A stretch of 7,083 nucleotides of DNA, from positions 1-7,083 of the forward strand of contig CAZMVU010000234.1 of the NCBI GenBank assembly GCA_964569295.1. Reading direction: 5' to 3'. Positions 1 through 5,994 of the stretch are shown piece by piece. Numbering within the stretch: the first letter of the stretch is position 1; each line of letters opens with the position of its first letter. A program made the translations under genes and the position numbers. Source of the DNA: CAZMVU01 sp964569295 (GTDB lineage: Bacteria > Hydrogenedentota > Hydrogenedentia > Hydrogenedentales > JAGMZX01). The notes under the pieces were generated by a model that was not told where the DNA came from, made no database searches, and was given only the letters and a program-made list of their open reading frames with translations.

Positions 1-301
1 CTGGTATGGAACCGCGCCTTCGGCGCTCCGGAGACAAGCCCCGGGGCCTAATCCCTAGTCTCTCCGAACCGCGAGCCAACAACCGGGGGAGACGCCTTTC
101 GATCCTTGGGTTGCGGACAACGCCCGCATTACACGTATTTGACGCATTTCAGGGACAGCCTGCGAATGAAAGCACAGGCAAGGTCCCGATGCCAGCACAT
201 ACGGTGTATTAAGGGGCCGGCTTCGTCGTGATGCACCATCCCTTATGATGTAACGCATAGCCGGTCCCCGCACTACCCGATATACGGTGCCGATGCGGCG
301 G
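1..301. other. Gene-free region downstream of clpP
   Basis: No convincing coding sequence is visible on either strand; the short frames here have no ribosome binding site and no recognisable protein character. The region holds several inverted repeats: GCGCC-TTC-GGCGC at 14-26, the palindrome GCCCCGGGGC at 38-47, and a long stem at 213-269. The octamer GAACCGCG occurs at 9-16 and 66-73, and ATACGGTG at 199-206 and 282-289, the latter pair flanking the long stem. I looked for tRNA and common riboswitch signatures and recognised none. It is probably the 3' untranslated region of clpP plus intergenic DNA, though an unrecognised structured RNA cannot be excluded. Confidence 0.6.
213..269 (-). terminator. 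Possible clpP terminator or structured 3' hairpin
   Basis: GGGGCCGGCT (213-222) pairs with AGCCGGTCCCC (259-269), leaving one bulged T at 265. ATGC (231-234) and GCAT (255-258) can extend the stem inside it. It lies about 33 bp past the clpP stop codon on the minus strand, where a terminator would be expected, and is followed in that direction by CTTAATA. The loop is long and there is no proper U-tract, so it is a poor fit to a classical intrinsic terminator. It could instead protect the mRNA 3' end or be a REP-like element. Confidence 0.35.
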
Positions 302-919
302 CTACTTTGCTTCTTTGGCGTTTTTAACGATCTTCTTCACGAGGCCGTATTCGAGCGCTTCTTCCGCATTCAGCCAGTAGTTGCGGTCGCTGTCGCGCGA
401 GACCTTGTCGAGGGGTTGGCCGGTCTCCGCGGCGATCAGCTTGTTGATGCGTTGGCGTATCTTGATGATCTCCTGCGCCTCGATGCGGATGTCTGCCGCC
501 TGGCCGCCTGCGCCGCCGCTCGGCTGGTGCAGCAGGAAGCGTGTGTTTGGCAGGCAGTAACGCTTGTCTTTCTCGGCGCCGAAAAGGATAGGCACGGCGA
601 TGCTCGCCACCCAGCCCGCGCCAATGGTAATGACCGGCGCATCGATATAGCGCATCATGTCATGGATGGCGTAGCCGGAGTCCACGTGGCCGCCCGGCGA
701 GGTAATGTAGCAGCGGATAGGATCCTTCGATTCGGCGTCGAGGTAAAGCAATTGCGCCATGATGCGCTCGGCGACTTCCGGGTTAATGTCGCCGGAGATC
801 ATGACGAGCCGCTTCTCGAGCAATTTCGGGAGCATCCCCTGCTGGCTGGACTTGTCTTTTTCGCATTCCTCATCGTCGTTGCCGGTAACGATGCGGGTTT
901 CTTTCTGTTTAAGTCGCAT
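302..919 (-). CDS. clpP: ATP-dependent Clp protease proteolytic subunit with Asn in the catalytic triad
   Basis: ClpP is the serine peptidase chamber that degrades proteins unfolded by ClpX or ClpA/ClpC in the cytoplasm. The 205-residue length is normal for the family. Core motifs are present: SPGG at 74-77, the nucleophile Ser106 in GWVASIAV, His131 in HQPSGG followed by GQAADI, and NAEEALEYGL near the C terminus. Ungapped comparison with the known E. coli and B. subtilis sequences places Asn180 (RDSDRN) where the catalytic Asp sits (RDTDRD). The residue after the nucleophile is Ile instead of the usual Met. Residues 1-31 are rich in charged residues (DDEECEKDK) and lack the usual GERxYDIYSRLL pattern, so axial-loop contacts with an ATPase may differ. 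The ATG is supported by GGAG at 929-932, 9 nt upstream. No clpX or tig is adjacent; the gene follows a membrane-protein gene by 93 bp. It may be a secondary ClpP paralogue. Confidence 0.93.
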   Translation of the reverse strand: MRLKQKETRIVTGNDDEECEKDKSSQQGMLPKLLEKRLVMISGDINPEVAERIMAQLLYLDAESKDPIRCYITSPGGHVDSGYAIHDMMRYIDAPVITIGAGWVASIAVPILFGAEKDKRYCLPNTRFLLHQPSGGAGGQAADIRIEAQEIIKIRQRINKLIAAETGQPLDKVSRDSDRNYWLNAEEALEYGLVKKIVKNAKEAK

Positions 920-1012
920 GGGTGTGTTCTCCGGATTCGTGGCGCCATATAGGCAGGCACGGGTTGTGCGGGGAATTGACGTATGTATTGTGCCATCCGC
1001 GGCGGGACACCT

Positions 1013-2914
1013 TCAAGGCACGAGCAGATACAGCCAGTCGCCCGCCGGAAACGCCCCGGCCTCCAACGTCCCCGGTGTGACCGCGATGTGCGGTCTTTGG
1101 GAAATGCCGGCGGTTGCCAGCAGGTCCGCGCCTCGCTCGAACACGGCGCATTGCGCAGCGGGGTCCACCCGCCAGCGGGTCCGGGCCGCGGTGGTTTCCC
1201 CGGTGATCGGCTGCGTGTGGGCATAGCCGGTGGCGGCGCCATGCACCAGCACCTCGATGGCTACGCCTTCCGGGCCGGCCCGTGCCACCACCACAAAGGG
1301 CAAGGCGGCCCGGTCGATCGCCGCCGGCGCGGTCTCGACGGTGACACCGGCCTGCTGCAGCAAGTCCAGCAGCGTGCCGGCGTCCCAGGTGCGCAGCTCG
1401 ATGGCGCATGCGGGCGCACTGAGCAATCCTGCCAGCAGACGGGCGAAGGTGTTTGAACCGCCGCCGGTGTAGTGGGGGCGCGGGCGCGCGCGGAAGCGCA
1501 GTGATTCGAGCGCATTGCCTGGTTGGCCGGCCGCGGCCAGGGCACGTTCATAGGCCAGCCCGCGTTGATCCCTGGGGCGCGCCGACACAGCGTCGCGCAG
1601 GACGGCGAGGAAACGGCGCTGTTCGGCTTGTGTGGGCGGTGGAAACAAGGGGGCCGGCCCGGCCGGCGGTGGCGATACGGCCCGGACGAAACAATCCGCC
1701 GCCTGGGGCAACCGTATCGCATCGAGTGCGCGGCGCGCCCGTAGAAAGGCTGTGCGCCGCTCGGTGGGCGAATAGTGTTCGACGAAGGCCAGGTAGCGTT
1801 CCACGGCTTCATCATGGCCGGCTTCGTCGAGAAGCCGGACAGTCTCGGGATAGTTGCGTGGGTCGTGCGGGTTGTCCGGCGCTACATGGACGATATTGGC
1901 TGCAATGAGCGGCCCAAGCAGCACGACGATCCAGGCGAGGCCGCGCACCGGCATGTCCGGCAGCGCACGGTATACCATCGTGTCGCGTGCGGCGAGTCCC
2001 AGTACGAGCGCAAACCCCAGCCGCGGCGGCACCGGTATCAGCACCATAAACACGCCAGTGAACGCGAGGGCGGCCACCGCACCCAGGTGCAGCGCATCAC
2101 CCTGTTCGCGGGCGGTCAACAGCCCCTTTGCCGCGATTCGGCTCATAAGCCACAATACCGCCGCGCCCCCCGCCAGCGCTGGCACGGAAACGGCATACAC
2201 CGTTGGCCGCCACGCTGCGTAGGCCTCGCGTATGGCGGCGGCCGCATCGGCCGGGCCAACCGGCAACGCGCCCGGGCGGATGAAGACTTCCCAGGCAAGT
2301 GTGCCCAGGGCCGCCGTGATGGGCAGCAATGCCGTTACGGTCAGCCCACGCCGCCACCAGCGCATTCCGCGCGCAAATACCAGTGCCGTCCCAAGCGTGC
2401 CGCATACCAGCAGGGTGAGCGTGGCATCGGCCACCGAGGGCGCGAACGCCGCCACGGCGCCTGTGGCGGGGTCGTAGGCAGTGGGCATGAGGCGGTAGAG
2501 CACGTAGCCGTAGAAGGGGCGAAAGTATGCCACAAGATGCACGCACGAGGCGCCCGCCCCGCCCAGCACGGTCAACCACAAACAGCGCACGGTGAGCGCG
2601 CGGCTGTGTATGCTCTCGATTACCGCCAGGTACACCATCACCGCGGCGAGGGCCTCAAGTGCGCTGTGGGGTGTGGCCCGGGTGAGCGCGTGGGCCACGG
2701 CGGCCCCAAGCACGATGGCGAGCGGCCAAGTGAACTCGAAGGGGGTAGTCGGGCGGCGGCCGTGCATGAGCCGGCGCACGGCAAGTAATGCGAGCACCAG
2801 CCCTGGCAGGACTGCGAAGGGCGTATAGAACATGTGCTCCTGCTGGTACACACCCCATGGCCAGGCAAAGGCAAGCAGATAGAGCAGGCCGTGGCGCAAT
2901 ATGCGTTCGCCCAC
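1013..2914 (-). CDS. Polytopic membrane protein with TPR-like soluble C-terminal region, function unknown
   Basis: This is a 633-residue protein if started at the GTG at 2914. The N-terminal half has about ten hydrophobic segments (near residues 8-22, 33-48, 62-78, 85-101, 110-130, 160-180, 190-210, 238-258, 277-310 and 324-343). Residues 344-633 are soluble: 355-413 and 453-478 look like helical TPR-type repeats, and around 505-560 there is an alpha/beta-looking stretch (TLLDLLQQAGVTVE) faintly like a secretin/TonB short N-terminal domain. Many helices plus a TPR tail recall O-antigen ligase/polymerase (Wzy-type) proteins, but I do not see their conserved loop His motif, so this is only a suggestion. 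The GTG lies 4 bp after the stop of the upstream 51-residue ORF and has no strong Shine-Dalgarno of its own, suggesting translational coupling. The in-frame ATG at 3034 would overlap that small ORF over most of its length and adds 40 residues with no family character, so I did not use it. Confidence 0.75.
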   Translation of the reverse strand: MGERILRHGLLYLLAFAWPWGVYQQEHMFYTPFAVLPGLVLALLAVRRLMHGRRPTTPFEFTWPLAIVLGAAVAHALTRATPHSALEALAAVMVYLAVIESIHSRALTVRCLWLTVLGGAGASCVHLVAYFRPFYGYVLYRLMPTAYDPATGAVAAFAPSVADATLTLLVCGTLGTALVFARGMRWWRRGLTVTALLPITAALGTLAWEVFIRPGALPVGPADAAAAIREAYAAWRPTVYAVSVPALAGGAAVLWLMSRIAAKGLLTAREQGDALHLGAVAALAFTGVFMVLIPVPPRLGFALVLGLAARDTMVYRALPDMPVRGLAWIVVLLGPLIAANIVHVAPDNPHDPRNYPETVRLLDEAGHDEAVERYLAFVEHYSPTERRTAFLRARRALDAIRLPQAADCFVRAVSPPPAGPAPLFPPPTQAEQRRFLAVLRDAVSARPRDQRGLAYERALAAAGQPGNALESLRFRARPRPHYTGGGSNTFARLLAGLLSAPACAIELRTWDAGTLLDLLQQAGVTVETAPAAIDRAALPFVVVARAGPEGVAIEVLVHGAATGYAHTQPITGETTAARTRWRVDPAAQCAVFERGADLLATAGISQRPHIAVTPGTLEAGAFPAGDWLYLLVP

Positions 2915-2918
2915 GAGA

Positions 2919-3074
2919 CTACTGCACCGTAATCGCGGCGTGGTTTGCGCCGTTTCCACCCGCTTCCGGGCGCGGTGCCGCGAATCCGGCCAGCAGCGCC
3001 AGCGCCACCAGCACAAGAAACAGAGCCAGTGCAATGCGCCGTTCCCGCCGCATGCGTGTGAGAATGTCGGTCAT
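2919..3074 (-). CDS. Small single-pass membrane peptide, function unknown
   Basis: This encodes 51 residues: a basic start (TDILTRMRRERR), one strongly hydrophobic helix at about residues 14-32 (IALALFLVLVALALLAGF), and a short Gly/Ala-rich polar tail. Positive charges before the helix predict an N-in, C-out orientation. GGGAG at 3087-3091 lies 12 nt from the ATG; a GTG one codon upstream (3077) would give 9 nt spacing and is an alternative start. The ORF stops 4 bp before the large membrane-protein gene, so the two are probably co-transcribed and may be translationally coupled. It could be a small partner subunit of that protein or mainly a leader ORF for it. I do not recognise a family. Confidence 0.5.
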   Translation of the reverse strand: MTDILTRMRRERRIALALFLVLVALALLAGFAAPRPEAGGNGANHAAITVQ

Positions 3075-3158
3075 CACTTTGATGCGCTCCCTGCCCGGGT
3101 TTATGGTGCGGGTTTTTGTCCGTAGCATTGTGCAGGCCGTCATTGACAGCCGTGGCGC

Positions 3159-3179
3159 GCGCCGGATGACCCCCGGCGC
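3159..3179 (-). other. GC-rich inverted repeat behind the pseudopilin terminator
   Basis: GCGCCGG (3159-3165) and CCGGCGC (3173-3179) form a perfect 7-bp stem with a 7-nt loop. It lies about 15 bp beyond the strong terminator stem on the minus strand and upstream of the 51-residue ORF. It has no U-tract. It may be a back-up transcription stop or part of the leader of the next unit. Confidence 0.4.
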
Positions 3180-3193
3180 CCGCCGCCATAGAA

Positions 3194-3227
3194 AACCGGC
3201 TGCCGGCCACCGGGCCGACAGCCGGTT
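3194..3227 (-). terminator. Intrinsic terminator of the pseudopilin gene
   Basis: AACCGGCTG (3194-3202) and CAGCCGGTT (3219-3227) form a perfect 9-bp stem. Inside it CGGCC (3204-3208) pairs with GGCCG (3213-3217) across a single mismatch, closing a 4-nt loop. Read on the minus strand, the stem ends in TTTTC (3195-3191), a short U-tract. It begins 34 bp after the pseudopilin stop codon. This is a classical Rho-independent layout and separates the pseudopilin from the downstream membrane-protein genes. Confidence 0.82.
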
Positions 3228-3261
3228 CACTGGTTACATTTCAACGCCAGGTGGCGGCCGC

Positions 3262-4299
3262 CTATTCGTATACGTAGATGTATGGGCCATAGCCCCGGGG
3301 CGCGCGGCCGTCGGGCAGGTCGTTGCCGTTGGGCACGGATAGCTGGCTTCCGCCCACGAGAATCGAGTAGTTGGTGAATTTCGCCTCGCCGGTACGCCGC
3401 GCCGAGTAGTGGAAGTCCAGCTTGTCGTTGTCGTTCAGATCACGTGTCGCGAGATAATAGGCGCGCAACCCGAGGATGTGGTACATATCCCGGGGGTAAT
3501 CGTTCGCGATGCGCTGCATCGCGGCATCGATATCGACCCCGAAATAATCCGGATCTATGGCATTCGCGCCCCCCGGCGCACTCGGTACCACGCCAAATGT
3601 GCTACCAGCCGGCCCCACACTGATAAGCACGAAGGCGTCGTAGCTGGGCGGCGGGAACGTGACATACTGGAGTATGTCGTCATCGGGCTCCCACGAGGTG
3701 GCGTAAAAGTCGCCATTCGAAACCCAGTACTCGCGCGCACGCTTCACCTGCCGCAGATTCACCGGGATGTAGATGATGGGCCGCCGCGCGAGCGGATCTT
3801 CCTGCATCCGGCTTATCTCGGTGACCGCGCCGGGATTGTCCCCGCGATACAATTGCGTGTCCGAGAAGCTGATCCGGTTCGTGGCCCGATCCTCGAGTCC
3901 CACCGGCGAGTATTCCATGGGGCTGATGATACCGTCCCGGTCCGCGTCGTAGCCTTCCGAAAAATTATCGTAGAAGTCCTCGACGCCGTGGAGCCCGACA
4001 AACCATAGATAGGGCTTGAGATTGAAAAGCGCTTGCTCAGGGACACTCTCGCCGGCCTGCTGGTCCTGGGCCGCTTGGAAGTCCACGTAGCCATAACGCG
4101 GCGGATAACTCGTGTTGTCGGCGTAATACTGCGCGAGCACGTTGCGCAGTTCATGCATGGTGGCGTCGAGCTGACGCAGATGCGCCCGTTCGAGCATGCG
4201 GGGCGCCGCCACGGCCACGATGCCCGCGAGAATCGCAATAATCGCAATTACGGTAAGCAGCTCGATGAGGGTAAACCCCCACGCAGATCGGTTTTTCAT
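3262..4299 (-). CDS. Type II secretion/type IV pilin-like pseudopilin with an EF-hand calcium loop
   Basis: This is a 345-residue class III prepilin-like protein. The leader MKNRSAWG ends at Gly8, the expected prepilin-peptidase (PilD/GspO) cleavage point, followed by FTLIELLTVIAIIAILAGIV. Mature Phe1 is residue 9 and the conserved mature Glu5 is Glu13. The hydrophobic helix (about 9-31) would anchor it in the inner membrane before assembly into a pseudopilus. The extracytoplasmic part is much longer than in a typical GspG pseudopilin of roughly 140 residues. Residues 118-129 (DADRDGIISPME) match a canonical 12-residue EF-hand loop, with Asp at 1, 3 and 5, Gly at 6, Ile at 8 and Glu at 12. 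Residues 287-295 (DLNDNDKLD) resemble a degenerate second loop. The ATG at 4299 has GGGGAG 7 nt upstream and the leader starts exactly there. The gene has its own promoter and terminator. Its exact role (secretion, surface protein or pilus) cannot be told from sequence; no other secretion genes are in the window. Confidence 0.85.
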   Translation of the reverse strand: MKNRSAWGFTLIELLTVIAIIAILAGIVAVAAPRMLERAHLRQLDATMHELRNVLAQYYADNTSYPPRYGYVDFQAAQDQQAGESVPEQALFNLKPYLWFVGLHGVEDFYDNFSEGYDADRDGIISPMEYSPVGLEDRATNRISFSDTQLYRGDNPGAVTEISRMQEDPLARRPIIYIPVNLRQVKRAREYWVSNGDFYATSWEPDDDILQYVTFPPPSYDAFVLISVGPAGSTFGVVPSAPGGANAIDPDYFGVDIDAAMQRIANDYPRDMYHILGLRAYYLATRDLNDNDKLDFHYSARRTGEAKFTNYSILVGGSQLSVPNGNDLPDGRAPRGYGPYIYVYE

Positions 4300-4306
4300 G
4301 CTGGTA

Positions 4307-4312
4307 CTCCCC
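4307..4312 (-). promoter_or_regulatory. Ribosome binding site fixing the pseudopilin start
   Basis: GGGGAG on the minus strand lies 7 nt before the ATG at 4299. It supports that codon over the in-frame ATG at 4341, which overlaps the promoter -10 box and so would lie upstream of the transcript. Confidence 0.75.
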
Positions 4313-4339
4313 AAGCTTTGGTTGGTAGCCACATAGGGC

Positions 4340-4368
4340 ATATTAGCACGGGTTTATGGGGCGGTCAA
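4340..4368 (-). promoter_or_regulatory. Near-consensus sigma70 promoter of the pseudopilin gene
   Basis: On the minus strand TTGACC (4368-4363) is a -35 box with 5 of 6 consensus bases. It is followed by exactly 17 bp and then TAATAT (4345-4340), a -10 box with 5 of 6 consensus bases. Transcription should start near 4333, leaving a leader of about 35 nt before the ATG. A weaker GGCGC/GCGCC inverted repeat (4389-4393 with 4411-4415) lies upstream, between this promoter and hemL. I saw no clear operator overlapping the promoter. Confidence 0.75.
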
Positions 4369-4476
4369 CACCTGGTGGCCTTTAGGGGGGCGCTACGGCC
4401 GCCCGGCACGGCGCCGCACCCGATCCCGAAAAAAACATTTTACGGTACGGTCAAGAAATTACCTGTGCGCTGCCGC

Positions 4477-5763
4477 CTAAACCAACGTCGGGAACACCGC
4501 CTGTGCCGCCTCGAGGGTGGCGTCTATCTCCGCGCCGGTATGGGCCAGACTCATAAAGGTGGCCTCGAATTGGGAAGGAGCAAAGTAGACCCCGTGTTCG
4601 AGCATGCCGTGGAAGAATTTCGCATAACGCGCCGTATCGCTTGCGGTGGCATCGGCGTAGTTGTGTACCGGCGCGTCGTTGAAGAAGAGACAGCCCATCG
4701 AACCGGCCTGGGTCTGGTAAATGGGGATGCCCGCCTCCTGGGCGATAGCGCCGAGTCCCTCGCCGAGCTGGGTGAGGCGCGCCTCGATCTCGTCGAAGTT
4801 GCCCTCTTCCTCGAGCACGCGCAATGTGGCGAGGCCGGCGGCGGTGGCGAGGGGATTGCCGCTCAGGGTGCCGGCCTGGTACACGGGCCCCCCTGGCGAA
4901 AGGTGGTCCATCAGGTATGCGGGGCCGCCATAGGCGCCGACGGGCAGGCCGCCGCCGATGACCTTGCCCAGCACCGTGAGGTCCGGGGTGACACCGTACC
5001 GCGCTTGGGCTGCGCCCATGGCCACGCGGAATCCGCTCATCACTTCGTCGAAGATGAGGAGCGCGCCGTGTTCCTTGGTGAGTGCGCGCAGTCCCTCGAG
5101 GTAGCCGGGATCGGGAGGAATGACGCCCATGTTGCCTGCCACCGGTTCGACGATGAGTGCGGCGATTTGCGCGCCCTGTTCGGCGAAAACGGTGCGTGCG
5201 GCGGGTAAATCATTGAAGGGCATCGTGAGCGTGTACTGGGCGAAGCCCTCGGGAATCCCGGGCGAAGTGGGGACGCCCAGCGTGGTAAGGCCGCTGCCGG
5301 CCTTGACCATGAGGCCATCGGCATGGCCGTGGTAGCAGCCTTCGATTTTCACCACGAGATCGCGGCCGGTGGCGCCCCGGGCAAGGCGAATGGCGCTCAT
5401 GGCCGCTTCCGTGCCGCTGCTGACCAGGCGCAGCTTTTCGACCGAGGGCACGTACTCCGCGATTTTTGCTGCCAGGAGGGTCTCTGTCTCCGTGGGAATG
5501 CCGAAGCTCGCGCCGTTCTGAAGCGCCTGGGTGACCTGCTCGACCACCCGGGGATGTGCATGGCCCAACACAAGCGGGCCCCAGGAGAGCACATAGTCGA
5601 TGAGGCGGTTGCCGTCTACATCGGTGATGTGCGGGCCCGCGCCCGTGGCCACGAAAAACGGATCGCCGCCGACGGCGTTGAAGGCGCGTACGGGACTGTT
5701 CACCCCGCCGGCGAGATACTTCTGCGCTTCCTGCCAAAGTAGCCGGGATTGCTGGGATTTCAT
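4477..5763 (-). CDS. hemL: Glutamate-1-semialdehyde 2,1-aminomutase
   Basis: HemL is a cytoplasmic PLP enzyme that converts glutamate-1-semialdehyde into 5-aminolevulinate, the last step of the C5 route to tetrapyrroles (heme, B12, siroheme). The product has 428 residues, close to the E. coli enzyme. It opens with the family pattern of AGGVNSPVRAF and contains SSGTEAAM (115-122, phosphate and PLP binding), EGCYHGHAD, the PLP-contacting Asp in IFDEVMSGFR (about 239), the Schiff-base Lys267 in VLGKVIGGGLPVGAYGG, and AGTLSGNPLA (297-306). All expected catalytic residues are present. The ATG at 5763 is chosen because AGGAGG lies 4 nt upstream and the family N terminus begins there; the frame is open for 58 more codons upstream but that part has no family similarity. 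It lies 231 bp after pdxJ, the source of its cofactor precursor. I saw no clear terminator after it; the T7 run near 4430 lacks a stem before it. Confidence 0.97.
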   Translation of the reverse strand: MKSQQSRLLWQEAQKYLAGGVNSPVRAFNAVGGDPFFVATGAGPHITDVDGNRLIDYVLSWGPLVLGHAHPRVVEQVTQALQNGASFGIPTETETLLAAKIAEYVPSVEKLRLVSSGTEAAMSAIRLARGATGRDLVVKIEGCYHGHADGLMVKAGSGLTTLGVPTSPGIPEGFAQYTLTMPFNDLPAARTVFAEQGAQIAALIVEPVAGNMGVIPPDPGYLEGLRALTKEHGALLIFDEVMSGFRVAMGAAQARYGVTPDLTVLGKVIGGGLPVGAYGGPAYLMDHLSPGGPVYQAGTLSGNPLATAAGLATLRVLEEEGNFDEIEARLTQLGEGLGAIAQEAGIPIYQTQAGSMGCLFFNDAPVHNYADATASDTARYAKFFHGMLEHGVYFAPSQFEATFMSLAHTGAEIDATLEAAQAVFPTLV

Positions 5764-5767
5764 AAGG

Positions 5768-5773
5768 CCTCCT
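5768..5773 (-). promoter_or_regulatory. Strong ribosome binding site fixing the hemL start
   Basis: AGGAGG, a perfect anti-16S match, lies 4 nt before the ATG at 5763. The spacing is a little short, but the strength of the match and the conserved N terminus rule out the upstream in-frame starts such as the ATG at 5937. Confidence 0.8.
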
Positions 5774-5994
5774 CTATTTGCCCATGGAAGGGAGCGGATT
5801 CCAACCTCTTTCGCATCGAGCGCGGACACACGTTTTTTCGCAGGGTGCGTGCAGCGTGTCTTCGCATGCCCTGTTGTAGCTTTCGCGCGAAGGGGCATTC
5901 GGAAGCCACCACCCTTGCGGAGCGGGAACGGGCGCATGCCACTTCAGTTGGTTCGATCTTCGAACGCGGCAAAAGCCGCGCCTTGCAGTACATG
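5774..5994. other. pdxJ-hemL intergenic region / hemL leader
   Basis: No gene is supported here; two overlapping minus-strand frames of 74-77 codons lack a ribosome binding site and are Arg/Cys-rich, as expected from noncoding GC-rich DNA. The stretch contains the 10-bp palindrome TTCGCGCGAA at 5882-5891, two copies of CGCATGCC (5863-5870 and 5933-5940), and TTCGCA at 5810, 5837 and 5861. I could not find a convincing sigma70 promoter for hemL; TACAAC within the region is a possible -10 box without a good -35. Confidence 0.45.
5951..5980 (-). terminator. Tandem stem-loops after pdxJ, possible terminator
   Basis: CGCGGC-TTTT-GCCGCG as read on the minus strand (5980-5965) is a perfect 6-bp stem with a 4-nt loop, starting 14 bp after the pdxJ stop codon. 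It is followed directly by GTTCG-AAGAT-CGAAC (5965-5951), a perfect 5-bp stem sharing one base with the first. No U-tract follows, so termination would be inefficient; the pair may rather stabilise the pdxJ 3' end or allow read-through into hemL. Confidence 0.4.

Noticed and set aside
1..120. Possible tRNA or riboswitch (TTCGATCC-like and GC-palindromic segments)
   Set aside because: No cloverleaf arms, CCA end or known riboswitch core could be matched on either strand.
287..952. 221-codon plus-strand frame opposite clpP
   Set aside because: It is antisense to an unmistakable ClpP over almost its full length and has no family character; it is a GC-driven shadow.
1775..2788. 337-codon plus-strand frame opposite the membrane protein
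   Set aside because: The product is rich in Arg, His, Gly and Gln with no hydrophobic core or motif, whereas the minus strand gives well-formed membrane helices.
2915..3034. 40-residue extension of the large membrane protein to the ATG at 3034
   Set aside because: It would overlap the 51-residue ORF in another frame and adds Trp/Arg/Cys-rich sequence of no domain type; the GTG 4 bp after that ORF is more economical.
4300..4341. 14-residue extension of the pseudopilin to an upstream ATG
   Set aside because: That ATG overlaps the -10 box of the promoter, and the pilin leader with its own ribosome binding site starts at 4299.
4429..4435. Run of seven T on the minus strand after hemL as an intrinsic terminator
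   Set aside because: No GC-rich stem precedes the run in the direction of transcription; the GC-rich inverted repeat lies after it.
5764..5937. 58-codon N-terminal extension of HemL from an upstream ATG
   Set aside because: It has no similarity to HemL, and a perfect AGGAGG sits just before the family-typical start at 5763.
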